Of a stretch of DNA of 64,000 bases, positions 54,361 to 63,306 are shown piece after piece. Where the stretch lies: contig JAHJJF010000136.1 in assembly GCA_018823135.1 (NCBI GenBank), forward strand, positions 1 to 64,000, read 5' to 3'. The translations under genes were made by a program, and so were the position numbers. The notes under the pieces are model-generated. The model saw only the letters and a program-made list of their open reading frames with translations. It did no database searches and was not told where the DNA came from. The stretch's first letter is position 1. Each line of letters begins with the position of its first letter. Source of the DNA: Pseudomonadota bacterium. GTDB taxonomy: Bacteria; Desulfobacterota; Desulfobulbia; Desulfobulbales; CALZHT01.

Positions 54361-55797
54361 ATGCACACAACACTTACAGCAGTGGGAATGTTGCTGTTTT
54401 CTGCTCTGCCGGCAATGGCAAGCGAGGCAGCAGCGCATTCCCCTATAGCCAACCTCACAACATCAATATGGGGGTATGCTGCATTAGGACTGTTTGTCGC
54501 GGCCTACACCCTGGTTATCTTTGAAGAAAACCTGCACCTGCGCAAAAGCAAGCCGGTCATGGCAGCCGCAGGAATTATCTGGGTCCTGCTGGCAATAGTA
54601 TATGCACAGGCAGGAAACTACGAACTTGCCCATGACGCGATTCTGCACAATATGCTGGAATATGCGGAGCTTATGCTCTTCCTGCTCTCGGCAATGACCT
54701 ATATCAATTCCATGGAAGAACGAAACGTTTTTCAGCGCCTGCGTACCTGGCTGGTATCCAGAGGCTTTTCCCTGCGGATTATCTTCTGGATTACCGGACT
54801 GCTGGCCTTCATCATATCTCCAGTGGCCGACAATCTCACAACGGCGCTGCTCATGGGAGCCGTGGTCATGGCGGTGGGCGGCGACAACAAGAAATTTGTT
54901 GTGCTGGCCTGTATCAATATCGTGGTAGGAGCCAACGCCGGAGGGGCATTTTCTCCTTTTGGAGACATTACAACCCTCATGGTCTGGCAGAAAGGCAAGG
55001 TTGCATTTGGAGAATTTTTCATGATTTTCTTCCCGGCCCTGCTCAACTGGTTTATTCCAGCCCTGATAATGAGTTTTGCCGTAGCTAAAACCATTCCCAG
55101 CGCCCTCACGGAACAGGTCAAGATGAAGTTCGGCGCCAAGCGCATCATCTTTCTTTTCCTGCTTACCATCGCCACAGCGGTATCGTTTCATAATTTTCTT
55201 CACCTGCCACCAGCCGCAGGCATGATGTTAGGCCTTTCCTACCTGGGATTCTTTGCCTATTACATCAAAAGAAAAGAGAAAAGGATGCTTGAATACGATG
55301 CTGTTCTTGGTTCCGGTAACGAGTCATTCCCTCGCCCTGCCGGAGAAAGCGTCCAGCATTTTGACTTCATGCGCAAGGTGTCCCGGGCTGAATGGGATAC
55401 CCTGCTCTTTTTCTACGGGGTCATCCTGTGCGTCGGCGGTCTGTCTCAGTTCGGCTATCTGGCCCTTGCGTCAAATTATATGTATCTCGACCTCGGGGCC
55501 ACCAAGGCCAATATTCTTATCGGCTTACTTTCTGCGATCGTCGATAACATCCCGGTAATGTATGCGGTGTTGACCATGGATCCCACCATGCCTCTGGGGC
55601 AATGGCTCCTGGTCACCTTAACCGCAGGGGTCGGCGGCAGCCTTCTTTCCATCGGCTCGGCTGCGGGCGTTGCTTTGATGGGTTCCGCCCGGGGTGTTTA
55701 CACCTTTGGCGCCCATCTCAAATGGATGCCGGTTATCGCTCTGGGGTATGCGGCAAGTATTGCCTGCCATCTTTATCTGAACAGCAACTTGTTTTAA
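54361..55797 (+). CDS. nhaD: Na+/H+ antiporter NhaD
   Basis: 478 residues with an apparent signal sequence (LLFSALPAMASEA) before the first helix, as in NhaD of marine and soda-lake bacteria. About 12 membrane helices. Conserved segments: EYAELMLFLLSAMTYINSME, ISPVADNLTTALLMGAVVMA (the NLT motif), GANAGGAFSPFGDITTLMVW, and IVDNIPVMYAVLTM, with the charged residues thought to bind Na+ or Li+. It ejects Na+ in exchange for protons. It begins 32 bases after the SLC13 stop, so it is co-transcribed. Confidence 0.95.
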   Translation: MHTTLTAVGMLLFSALPAMASEAAAHSPIANLTTSIWGYAALGLFVAAYTLVIFEENLHLRKSKPVMAAAGIIWVLLAIVYAQAGNYELAHDAILHNMLEYAELMLFLLSAMTYINSMEERNVFQRLRTWLVSRGFSLRIIFWITGLLAFIISPVADNLTTALLMGAVVMAVGGDNKKFVVLACINIVVGANAGGAFSPFGDITTLMVWQKGKVAFGEFFMIFFPALLNWFIPALIMSFAVAKTIPSALTEQVKMKFGAKRIIFLFLLTIATAVSFHNFLHLPPAAGMMLGLSYLGFFAYYIKRKEKRMLEYDAVLGSGNESFPRPAGESVQHFDFMRKVSRAEWDTLLFFYGVILCVGGLSQFGYLALASNYMYLDLGATKANILIGLLSAIVDNIPVMYAVLTMDPTMPLGQWLLVTLTAGVGGSLLSIGSAAGVALMGSARGVYTFGAHLKWMPVIALGYAASIACHLYLNSNLF

Positions 55798-55924
55798 ACA
55801 GCGAAAAATGTATTCCAGAATCCTCAAAAAAGACAAGTACCGGAGCGTCCATACAATTTGCCGCGTTCCGGTGCTTAGGCTAAAGATAACCTCAGATAGC
55901 TGTTGATCTATGAAGGAGGTACAT

Positions 55925-56284
55925 ATGATAGGTCATGAGAATTATTCTACGGAAAACTATATCGGAATGTGCGAGGGGATCAAAAACCTTGTTAACGAAA
56001 ATCAATGCCAACCAGACGATGATCTGCTCGAACTCATGATCTCGCGGGTATGGACCGGTAAAATAATCCGGGAAGAAAGCAAGGATTTCCCTGATCCAAT
56101 TGATTTATTGAAACGGATCATGGAAGAACAGGGACTGACCAATCAGGATCTGTGCCCCTATATCGGCAACAACTCCCGGGTCTGCGATGTTTTGCACCGA
56201 AGACGTCCCCTTTCTCTGAAAATGATTCGTAATCTCAACAGAGAATTAGGGATCCCGGCGGAGATTCTCATCCAGCCTTACTGA
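55925..56284 (+). CDS. HigA-like helix-turn-helix protein
   Basis: 119 residues from ATG 55925, chosen because AAGGAGG lies six bases before it; the frame also runs from 55910. The C-terminal half carries an XRE-type HTH (DLLKRIMEEQGLTNQDLCPY, IGNNSRVCDVLHRRRPLSLKMIRNLNRELG shortened to VCDVLHRRRPLSLKMIRNL), typical of the HigA-type antitoxin domain. The N-terminal half is acidic. No higB toxin is adjacent on either side, so it is an orphan, perhaps a regulator of the upstream transporters. It has a strong terminator. Confidence 0.82.
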   Translation: MIGHENYSTENYIGMCEGIKNLVNENQCQPDDDLLELMISRVWTGKIIREESKDFPDPIDLLKRIMEEQGLTNQDLCPYIGNNSRVCDVLHRRRPLSLKMIRNLNRELGIPAEILIQPY

Positions 56285-56305
56285 CCCGTTCTCAAGCTCA
56301 TTCAA

Positions 56306-56337
56306 TAAAAAAGGCCCCGAAACAGGGGCCTTTTTTA
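56306..56337. terminator. Rho-independent terminator
   Basis: AAAAAAGGCCCC / GGGGCCTTTTTT with a GAAACA loop, 22 bases after the HTH gene stop. It ends the plus-strand block that starts at 50662. The symmetric A/T ends also permit function for the minus-strand flotillin operon, whose last gene stops at 56458. Confidence 0.9.
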
Positions 56338-56457
56338 TTGTTCAGACAATCACTCAATGCAGCCGACAATCCAATGATGCACCAATACATCTTCCGGCGG
56401 CAGAAAAAAACCCTGACCAATGAAATCCACCCCCCCCTGTTCACCGACCGCAAACAG

Positions 56458-56856
56458 TTAGTAGAGCCTCTCCTCATTCCTTAAACCAACCGGCGGAGCA
56501 AGAATCTCCGACCAGATAACCGCCTTCCGTAAGTCGCAAAGGCGAATTCCGGAGTGTCCCGGACTTTTTCTGCAACGCTGTGCATCTGCATTTTTTTTGT
56601 CTGAAGATTTTTTTTCAGGTTTGTGTAAAGATAAATTTACCCCCGGTAAATTCTGTGACTTGTTTTCGGCAAAAAATACCTCGGGAAGTTCGTCCGCTGA
56701 ATAATCCTCATAAACAGCAGGCTCTAAGGGAGCAGGAGTGATCTCCGTTTGGGCCTGCGGATTATTGGCTTGAGCCTTGCTTCGGGCGGTCATGATTGCA
56801 TTCCAGACAACTCCTGCAATGACCAGTAAAGCAAAGACAACATCAACGAGTTCCAT
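56458..56856 (-). CDS. Short membrane-anchored protein of a flotillin operon
   Basis: 132 residues. An N-terminal membrane helix (VDVVFALLVIAGVVWNAI) is followed by a Pro/Gln/acidic spacer and ends in RKAVIWSEILAPPVGLR, a short motif (AVIWSEIL-x-PPxxLR) known from small proteins next to flotillin-like genes and others in Bacteroidota and Desulfobacterota. A central Cys-rich RCRKSPG region is noted. It begins with ATG directly after the floA TAA (TAAATG), so it is translated with FloA. Function unknown. Confidence 0.65.
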   Translation of the reverse strand: MELVDVVFALLVIAGVVWNAIMTARSKAQANNPQAQTEITPAPLEPAVYEDYSADELPEVFFAENKSQNLPGVNLSLHKPEKKSSDKKNADAQRCRKSPGHSGIRLCDLRKAVIWSEILAPPVGLRNEERLY

Positions 56857-57840
56857 TTACGACTCCTCACCTGGTTTGTCGGGGGAACCGATCTTTTCCC
56901 GCATGGTGGTGTCTGCCATAATATTTTTCATTTTATAATAATCCATGATCCCCAGATTCCCTGCTCTGAAGGCCTCAGCCATGGCGAGCGGCACCTGGGC
57001 TTCGGCTTCAACCACCTTGGCGCGCATTTCCTGGACCCTGGCCCGCATCTCCTGCTCCACGGCAAAGGCCATGGCCCGCCGTTCTTCGGCTTTTGCCTGG
57101 GCGATCTTCTTGTCCGCCTCGGCCCGGTCGGTTTCAAGTTCAGCGCCGATATTCTTGCCGACATCGACATCGGCAATATCTATGGAAAGAATCTCATAGG
57201 CGGTACCAGCGTCAAGACCTTTGGCAAGTACGGTTTTCGAGATCAAATCAGGATTTTCCAGAACCTTTTTATGGGTCTCCGCCGAACCGATGGTGGTGAC
57301 AATTCCTTCACCGACCCTGGCGAGAATGGTCTCGGCACCGGCGCCGCCCACCAGCCGGTCAATATTGGCGCGCACCGTCACCCGTGAAATAGCCTTCAAC
57401 TGGATACCATCCTTGGCCATGGCCGCAACCAGCGGCGTTTCGATGACCTTGGGGTTGACGCTCATCTGCACCGCCTCAAGGACATTTCTTCCCGCCAGAT
57501 CAATGGCTGCGGCCCGGTTGAAATCAAGGGCGATGTTGGCCTTGTCGGCGGCGATCAGGGCCTGTACCACCCTTAAAACATTTCCGCCGGCAAGATAATG
57601 GGATTCCAGGCTGTTGGATGAAATATCAATTCCCGCTTTCACTGCCATGATTTTTGATTCCACAATGAGTTTCGGCGGCACCTTCCTGAACCGCATGAAA
57701 ATAATATTGAGCAATCCCACCCTGGCGCCGGAAACAATTGCCTGCACCCACAGAGAAACTGACGACCCGACAAAATAAAGAAGCGCGATAATCGCAATAA
57801 CAACAATTATCAACCCGAACTGCATCAAGCTAAAATCCAT
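56857..57840 (-). CDS. floA: Flotillin-like lipid-raft protein FloA
   Basis: 327 residues, typical of FloA/YqfA. An N-terminal membrane segment ([22 protein letters not shown]) leads into the SPFH-type domain ([40 protein letters not shown]), then [20 protein letters not shown] and a long EA-rich coiled coil ([38 protein letters not shown]). FloA organises membrane microdomains. NfeD proteins are encoded just upstream, the usual partners. Confidence 0.95.
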   Translation of the reverse strand: MDFSLMQFGLIIVVIAIIALLYFVGSSVSLWVQAIVSGARVGLLNIIFMRFRKVPPKLIVESKIMAVKAGIDISSNSLESHYLAGGNVLRVVQALIAADKANIALDFNRAAAIDLAGRNVLEAVQMSVNPKVIETPLVAAMAKDGIQLKAISRVTVRANIDRLVGGAGAETILARVGEGIVTTIGSAETHKKVLENPDLISKTVLAKGLDAGTAYEILSIDIADVDVGKNIGAELETDRAEADKKIAQAKAEERRAMAFAVEQEMRARVQEMRAKVVEAEAQVPLAMAEAFRAGNLGIMDYYKMKNIMADTTMREKIGSPDKPGEES

Positions 57841-57855
57841 ACCTTCACCCCAAAT

Positions 57856-58335
57856 TTAGAGTTCCACTTCTTTAACAACTAGACGGTTGCCCGTTGCCTC
57901 AACAACAAGCACCGCGGTATCCTTTTCAATGTATTCGCCTCTTGTAACAACATCCAATCGTTTCCCTTCGATAACGGCAGTGCCCGCCGGATGAAGAACC
58001 GTTGCGGCTACACCATGTTTGCCGACAAAACCCGCCAATTCCGGTGATTGCGAAGTAACTCCTTCTTTACTGGACAGTTCCTGACGCAGGGTGGCAGGAG
58101 ACCTGGCAAGCATTTTCAATCCAACGATAATACTGATCGGAATGATAATAATATCCGCAACAATAAAGGCCATTCCCGCCCCGGTTGATAACTCGGTGAA
58201 CACGACATAGAGGGAGTAGCCGAACAATCCTGTGGCGATAACTGACAGCAGACCGCCCGAGGGCAGAATTATCTCGGCGATGATCACCAGGATCCCGGCA
58301 AATTGAAGTATTATTGCTAAAATTGCGGCGTTCAT
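57856..58335 (-). CDS. Short NfeD-family protein (partner of FloA)
   Basis: 159 residues: hydrophobic helices (about 1-85: AAILAIILQFAGILVIIAEI, VIATGLFGYSLYVVFTEL, IVADIIIIPISIIVGLKML), then a C-terminal NfeD OB-fold domain (FVGKHGVAATVLHPAGTAVI, then LDVVTRGEYIEKDTAVLVVE). It lacks the protease part. NfeD OB domains bind partner stomatins or flotillins. The gap to FloA is 15 bases, showing one operon. Confidence 0.88.
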   Translation of the reverse strand: MNAAILAIILQFAGILVIIAEIILPSGGLLSVIATGLFGYSLYVVFTELSTGAGMAFIVADIIIIPISIIVGLKMLARSPATLRQELSSKEGVTSQSPELAGFVGKHGVAATVLHPAGTAVIEGKRLDVVTRGEYIEKDTAVLVVEATGNRLVVKEVEL

Positions 58336-58384
58336 TTACACCCACTCGGTTGGGGACAGAATTAAATCCTGTCCCATTTGGCTT

Positions 58385-59896
58385 TCAGAGACCAACCACT
58401 ATTCTGTTGCCGGATAATTTGATTACCTGAATTTCAGATCCTTTGTCAATAAATCCGCCTTCGGTTATTGCATCGTAAACTTCCGTGCCGATTCTCACTT
58501 TTCCCGCCGGGCGCAGGGTCGTTATCACCGTCCCGCGATCACCGCTCCGGATATTCTTAAATGCATCCAACGAAGACTTTGACTCGGCCAGAGTTTCATC
58601 AAGATAAGGTCCGTCAACAACCCTGCCTAAGCGGGGAAGCATATAACGAATAGCCATAAGCCCGAAAATAAAGGCCAGCACAAATGAACCCATCACTTGA
58701 AGAATGTTGTTTAAAAGAATATCACCCTGCCATGGAAGGTTGGGATCGGGCAGCACAAAATCCTGGAAAGAAAGCACCATGCCGGCGCCGATGAAAAGAA
58801 AACCTAAGGTTCCGGCAATGCCGAATCCCGGAAGCACAAAAAGCTCCATGGCCATCAACACCAGGCCGAGAACAATCAACAGCAGTTCAGTATAGTCGGC
58901 GAGCCCCACCAGGTATTGATTGAAGAAAACAAGTCCGAGACAGATTATGCCGATTAATCCGGGCACCCCGAAACCAGGGGCCTTGAGTTCAGTATAAAGC
59001 GCCGCCATGCCGATCATCAACAGAATCGGGGCAAAGGCCGCGACAAATCGCCCAAAGGTTTCCGACCAGCTCTGCTCGATGCGCACCAGGTCATAATCAT
59101 TAATTCCGAACTGACCGAGCATCTCTTCAATACTTGAGGCAGTCATCCGGGAAAAACCGTACTCCAGGGCCTCGGCATCATCCATGGTCAACAGCTCACC
59201 CTTGGAGACAATGGTCTTCTTGCTGACGATGCCGTCACGTTCTTCCTGGGTCAAATCATCAAACTCCTGCTTGTCAAGGTAGACCGTCCTATCTTTAAAG
59301 ACAACCAGATAGACCTCCATTTCATCGGTCACCATGGATTCGGCAAGGGTCGGCGGATAGCCGTTCCGTCGAGCCAGAGTTCGGAATTTCGCTCTCAAGG
59401 GAGATTGAAACTTCTCCCCCATCATTTTCGGCCCCTCATTGGAAAAAGAAATCGGCGCACAATCACCGATGGTCGTATGAGGCTTCATCACCAGATCATT
59501 GCAGGCCAGGGCAATCAAAGCGCCTGCGGAAATAGCCTTATCGGTAACATAAGCAATGGTCCTGCCCCTGGGGACCGTAATAAGAGTGTCGACGATCTGA
59601 AGTGCCGAGTCAACCCTGCCGCCGAAGGTATTCATTTCAAAAACATAAACCGCCTTTTGCCCATGCGGGTGATCCTCAATGGCCCTTTTGATAAAGGCAT
59701 TCATGCCCGGCTCTACATCGCCTGAAACGGGAATCACATAGACCTTCTGATTTGAAACATCCTGCGCGGAAACAAGGAAGTATCCGGTCACGGTAAAAAA
59801 GAAAACGAACAGAAAAAGAAAATTTTCAATTCGTCTCCCATCACGTTTTTTCAATAATGCAACATTAAGGTATTTAAACAATTCCCTAACACCCAA
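58385..59896 (-). CDS. NfeD1-type membrane serine protease
   Basis: 503 residues. A signal anchor (ENFLFLFVFFFTVTGYFLVS) leads to a ClpP-class protease domain (about 45-280): VYVIPVSGDVEPGM, NTFGGRVDSALQIVDT, and AISAGALIALACNDLVM with the Ser nucleophile, while KPHTTIGDCAPI follows; a basic residue of the Ser-Lys dyad is plausible further on. Four or more membrane helices come next (APILLMIGMAALYTELKAPG, FGVPGLIGIICLGLVFFN) and an OB-fold NfeD domain at the end (RSGDRGTVITTLRPAGKVRI). The family works with stomatin/flotillin partners in membrane protein quality control. Confidence 0.92.
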   Translation of the reverse strand: MGVRELFKYLNVALLKKRDGRRIENFLFLFVFFFTVTGYFLVSAQDVSNQKVYVIPVSGDVEPGMNAFIKRAIEDHPHGQKAVYVFEMNTFGGRVDSALQIVDTLITVPRGRTIAYVTDKAISAGALIALACNDLVMKPHTTIGDCAPISFSNEGPKMMGEKFQSPLRAKFRTLARRNGYPPTLAESMVTDEMEVYLVVFKDRTVYLDKQEFDDLTQEERDGIVSKKTIVSKGELLTMDDAEALEYGFSRMTASSIEEMLGQFGINDYDLVRIEQSWSETFGRFVAAFAPILLMIGMAALYTELKAPGFGVPGLIGIICLGLVFFNQYLVGLADYTELLLIVLGLVLMAMELFVLPGFGIAGTLGFLFIGAGMVLSFQDFVLPDPNLPWQGDILLNNILQVMGSFVLAFIFGLMAIRYMLPRLGRVVDGPYLDETLAESKSSLDAFKNIRSGDRGTVITTLRPAGKVRIGTEVYDAITEGGFIDKGSEIQVIKLSGNRIVVGL

Positions 59897-60089
59897 AAAA
59901 AAAATTGAAATTCTACATTCGTTTATGAGACCATCCTATATCAGAAGTTGTCATTGTTCAAGCAATCATAAAATACCGTAAAAAGAGATTAATTTTCTTT
60001 TTCAATGCCCCCAAAACTAAACAGGGCATGAATGTGCTGAAAATTACCCAATCAAATACATCCATCATGGCTCATACAGGTGATAACTA

Positions 60090-60605
60090 ATGGATCAAGC
60101 AGTAAAAGTACTCATTGTAGACGATGACAAAACCATACTGAAAATGCTCCAACAGGTTTTCAAGAACACAGATCAGCAATGCAGCACGGCCCTGAGCGGA
60201 GATGAAGCACTCAAACTTTTGAAAACAGATCCAACCTTTGATCTGGTTTTGACTGATATTTCCATGCCGGGAATGGACGGGATCGAACTTACCCGTAAAA
60301 TTACCAAAAAGTATCCGGAAATCCCGATTATTGTGATGACCGGTTTTACCGAAGACTACACCTTTGATAAAGTCATTGAAGCCGGAGCAGCCGACTTCAT
60401 CAAGAAGCCATTTACCATAAAAGAAGTGATGAGCAGGATCGCTAGAGTACAAAGAGATTCCGAGATATTAAAAGAAATCAGAAAAAAAGAGCACAAACTA
60501 GAAAAAATGGGCACTGAAATGATTTCAGGGATTGAAGGCGAGTCCCGAACGCGCCTGCAGGAATTACAAGACGAAATTACTACTCTCCGGAAACAGTTAT
60601 GGTGA
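60090..60605 (+). CDS. Orphan response regulator with coiled-coil tail
   Basis: 171 residues. A complete receiver: acidic DDD at 11-13, phosphoacceptor Asp 56 (LVLTDISMPGMDG), Thr 84 (IVMTGF) and Lys 106 (FIKKPF). After residue about 125 a charged coiled coil (EIRKKEHKLEKMGTE; RTRLQELQDEITTLRKQLW) takes the place of an output domain. It thus signals by protein contact. No kinase is adjacent. The upstream gap to the NfeD gene (59897-60089) holds the divergent promoters but no clear consensus. Confidence 0.9.
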   Translation: MDQAVKVLIVDDDKTILKMLQQVFKNTDQQCSTALSGDEALKLLKTDPTFDLVLTDISMPGMDGIELTRKITKKYPEIPIIVMTGFTEDYTFDKVIEAGAADFIKKPFTIKEVMSRIARVQRDSEILKEIRKKEHKLEKMGTEMISGIEGESRTRLQELQDEITTLRKQLW

Positions 60606-60637
60606 TTTAGAGCTAAGATGCATCCTCTGCGGCATAC

Positions 60638-60850
60638 CTACTCCACGGACACCCCTTTACCCTTGAGGTCTTTAAGGACCGCTTCAATCTGTTCCCGGTT
60701 GCAGTCATCGATCTGGTACACATTTTTCATGCCATCCATGAAGTAGAGGATGAATCGCCCCTGTTCATCAACTGACACTCCTCTGATGTGATCCTTGTCC
60801 AACCATGGAGTCAATTCACTCATAAAGTCATGCAGGCTACAGGTTTTCAT
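60638..60850 (-). CDS. Small cytoplasmic protein of unknown function
   Basis: 70 residues, starting ATG 60850 with AGGAGG. It reads as a compact alpha/beta protein: LHDFMSELTPWLDKDHIRGV, DEQGRFILYFMDGMKNVYQI and DCNREQIEAVLKDLKGKG. The beta-hairpin RFILYFMDGMKNVYQIDD resembles short proteins found next to redox or transport genes in sulfate reducers, but I cannot name a family. It is convergent with the response regulator gene (32 bases between stops). Confidence 0.65.
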   Translation of the reverse strand: MKTCSLHDFMSELTPWLDKDHIRGVSVDEQGRFILYFMDGMKNVYQIDDCNREQIEAVLKDLKGKGVSVE

Positions 60851-60897
60851 GATTATGATTCCTCCTGTTATACCCCCTTCCGGGCTTATAAAACGAT

Positions 60898-60933
60898 TTA
60901 CCCCTCAAAAATATCCGCCAATTTGAGGGGTAA
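60898..60933 (-). terminator. Hairpin between two minus-strand genes
   Basis: TTACCCCTCAAA and its exact complement TTTGAGGGGTAA with a 12-base loop lie 17 bases after the stop of the glycine-rich protein gene. The minus-strand side continues with only a short T-rich run (ATCGTTTT), so termination may be incomplete. Confidence 0.65.
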
Positions 60934-60949
60934 TGTCAGCAGGTCCGTC

Positions 60950-61717
60950 TTATTTGCTCGCCTTTTCAAATATCTTTTTCCGCAGTTCGGTTATTTCCTG
61001 CTCAAGCCGGGCAATTTCTTCGGGTTTGGTAGCTGTATTACGAGTCAATTCAAAATAATCGAATTTCTTATTCAGTATCTGTCTTCGCAAGTCCTTTGTT
61101 TCATCGAGAAATTTTCGGACCTGTTCCGGCATAAAACCTCTGTTCACGTTCCCAAACATTGCAGATTGAAATCCCGAAATCATTGATTCCGGGCCAAAAT
61201 TGTTTGGCGCGAATCCCGGGTACATGCCGAAATTGCCTTGCGGCGGCATGGCGGACCGTTGTGCAAACCTGGGACCAAAGGAACCAGTGTTCCTTCCAGG
61301 CCCGTATCCGGAACCATATCCCGGGGCATAGGCATTGGCTCTTCCCAATCCCTGTCCGTAACCGGAACGCGCGCCGGGCCCGATCCCACTTACCATTCCA
61401 GGATCGAAGCCGGGACGAATGCCTGGACCATATACACTGCCGGCGCCAACATCACCCAGAGGCGTCCTGCCGCCGGGCACAAAACCTGCGCCGCCATAAG
61501 GTGCCTGGCTGGAAAACCCCGCTCTTCCCTGACGGCGAAGCTGCATCTGTTGCAACTGGTATTCACGGATCTGGTCAACAGGGACCTGATAGTTGGTAAT
61601 GCCTTGCATCTGCTGCTCCGAAAAACCTGCAGGAGATCCTCCCTCAACTTGCGCATAAACCGTTGAGCAGGTTAAACTCAACAAAATAATCCAGAATAGA
61701 ACGAGAAATTTTTTCAT
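60950..61717 (-). CDS. Exported glycine/proline-rich protein with ZraP-like tail
   Basis: 255 residues behind AGGAGG. Signal peptide (FLVLFWIILLSLTCSTVYAQ). Residues about 70-170 are Gly/Pro/Tyr-rich low-complexity sequence with GPG/GYG repeats (GYGQGLGRANAYAPGYGSGY). The C-terminal 65 residues (MPEQVRKFLDETKDLRRQIL; PEEIARLEQEITELRKKIFE) form a helical hairpin like the ZraP/CpxP periplasmic metal-responsive family. It may act as a periplasmic chaperone or zinc buffer. The low-complexity centre is unlike those proteins and could mediate adhesion or assembly. Confidence 0.65.
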   Translation of the reverse strand: MKKFLVLFWIILLSLTCSTVYAQVEGGSPAGFSEQQMQGITNYQVPVDQIREYQLQQMQLRRQGRAGFSSQAPYGGAGFVPGGRTPLGDVGAGSVYGPGIRPGFDPGMVSGIGPGARSGYGQGLGRANAYAPGYGSGYGPGRNTGSFGPRFAQRSAMPPQGNFGMYPGFAPNNFGPESMISGFQSAMFGNVNRGFMPEQVRKFLDETKDLRRQILNKKFDYFELTRNTATKPEEIARLEQEITELRKKIFEKASK

Positions 61718-62153
61718 GATAACCTCCTAAAAAAAATTGGATATTTGATAGGACTTATAAGTTTTCGCAATTTTGCTTACCTCTTGTCTGAACAGGAACA
61801 ACCAGTGCATTCCCGGTGGCTCGGAGTCGAAGTCTATACACTTTGCGGGTACTTTCCTGCCGCAGGGCTTCAATCTAAAAAAGACCGATCCAGTAAAGTT
61901 ATTATGCCTGTAATGTATCTAAAATCCTGACCCTGTTGATTGACCGGCAAACTTTTCAACGGTCCCGCGATTTTTATTTATCTACGAATGCCTCACTTTT
62001 TGTTACAATATACCTTCCAGTTTCTTAAAGCAAAATTTATTACATTTTCCAAAAACATGAAAAAACTTAACTGTTGCATTTTTTACTTCTACCCTTTTTA
62101 CTTGTTCAAAAGGGATGACCTTAAACATCTGCCCCCTTTTCTCGAAATTTGCC
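61718..62153. other. Intergenic region without a gene
   Basis: No open frame with support and no repeat was seen in this 436-base divergent gap. It must hold the promoters of the minus-strand glycine-rich protein gene and the plus-strand thioredoxin-fold gene, but no consensus is clear. Confidence 0.5.
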
Positions 62154-62522
62154 ATGCAGAATAAAATCCTCAGCATCTTTTTTTTCTTTGCTGTTCTCAT
62201 TCCGGCAGCAACTCAGGCTGATGACATTGCCCTTCTTGTCAACACCGACAAAGTCACCATGGTGAACTTCGGCTCTGAAAAATGTCTTCCATGCAGGATG
62301 ATGACGCCGGTGATCAACAAACTGAAAAAGGAATACGCAGGCAAGGCGTCAATCCTCTATATCGATATTTATGAAAACAGAAACATCGCCAGAAAATATG
62401 GAATATCCACCGTACCCACTCAAATTTTTTATGACAAACAAGGTCTGGAAGTTTTCCGGCATATTGGATTCTTTGACCATGAAAATTCCTGGGCCCAACT
62501 CGAAAAACTCGGTGTCCGGTAA
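62154..62522 (+). CDS. Exported thioredoxin-fold protein
   Basis: 122 residues from ATG 62154, chosen because a signal peptide follows at once (KILSIFFFFAVLIPAATQADD). The mature part is a thioredoxin fold with active site FGSEKCLPCRMMTPVINKLK (CLPC) and the cis-Pro loop ISTVPTQIFYDKQG. It probably works as a periplasmic thiol-disulfide enzyme, perhaps reducing a redox partner. It resembles the cytochrome-c-biogenesis or TlpA type only in fold. A 3'-5' exonuclease gene lies 130 bases downstream. Confidence 0.85.
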   Translation: MQNKILSIFFFFAVLIPAATQADDIALLVNTDKVTMVNFGSEKCLPCRMMTPVINKLKKEYAGKASILYIDIYENRNIARKYGISTVPTQIFYDKQGLEVFRHIGFFDHENSWAQLEKLGVR

Positions 62523-62652
62523 TTCTTCATGTGCACCGATAAATATCCGAATTAACAATTTCTTAATTAATTGAAGCTCTCACGGTCCGCCCGAGGCGGA
62601 GGGAAACGCTCGCTTTTCATGTCCAGAAAAAATACCTTATAAATATAAAATC

Positions 62653-63258
62653 ATGACGGATACAAACAAAAAAATCAGCTTCAAAAAGCGCATGACCCGC
62701 GATGAGATTAACTCGCTTTCCATCACTCGTTATGACGGAGCTGTCCGCATTGTTCGAACCCCGGAAGCCTTGGAAAATGCCCTTGGCAAACTTGCAGGTG
62801 AAACTTTTCTGGGTTTTGATACAGAAACACGACCAGCATATAGAAAAGGACAACAGTATCCAACATCCCTTCTTCAGCTTGCCGGAAAAGATACGATATT
62901 TCTGTTTCAGCTTGGAATCTTAGGCTTTCCTGAATCTTTGCGCAATATTCTCGCCGATCCCAAGGTTGCAAAAGCCGGTGTCGCCATTGGCCAGGACATT
63001 ATAAAACTCAAAGAGCTGGGTGATTTTGAAGAAGCGGGGTTTATAGAACTCGCCGACCTTGCCAAACAGGCTCGAATCAAAAACTACGGGTTAAGAGGCC
63101 TTGCCGCGCTCCTGCTTGGAATTCGCATCCCAAAAGGAGCCCAGCAGACAAACTGGGCAACCGAAAACCTTACCCCTATCCAGATACAATACGCCTCCAC
63201 CGACGCCTGGGTGAGCAGACGGATTTATCAATGGTTTTCTGAGCTGGGGATATTGTGA
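62653..63258 (+). CDS. 3'-5' exonuclease, RNase D-like DEDDy family
   Basis: 201 residues, the short single-domain form. Motif I FLGFDTETRPAY (D-x-E), motif II GVAIGQDIIKLKEL, and motif III YASTDAWVSRRIY (Y-x3-D) supply the four acidic residues and Tyr needed for two-metal hydrolysis. The helical HRDC domain of real RNase D is missing. The substrate (RNA or DNA) is not known. The gene is preceded by a weak CCGCC/GGCGG hairpin (about 62587-62601). Confidence 0.9.
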   Translation: MTDTNKKISFKKRMTRDEINSLSITRYDGAVRIVRTPEALENALGKLAGETFLGFDTETRPAYRKGQQYPTSLLQLAGKDTIFLFQLGILGFPESLRNILADPKVAKAGVAIGQDIIKLKELGDFEEAGFIELADLAKQARIKNYGLRGLAALLLGIRIPKGAQQTNWATENLTPIQIQYASTDAWVSRRIYQWFSELGIL

Positions 63259-63306
63259 TCTGAAATTTTTATTCCAACAAGGTGATACTGCCATTCAGAA
63301 CTTAGG

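Noticed and set aside
55925-56284. Toxin-antitoxin pair with the HigA-like protein
   Set aside because: No small toxin gene lies on either side; the flanks are nhaD and a terminator.
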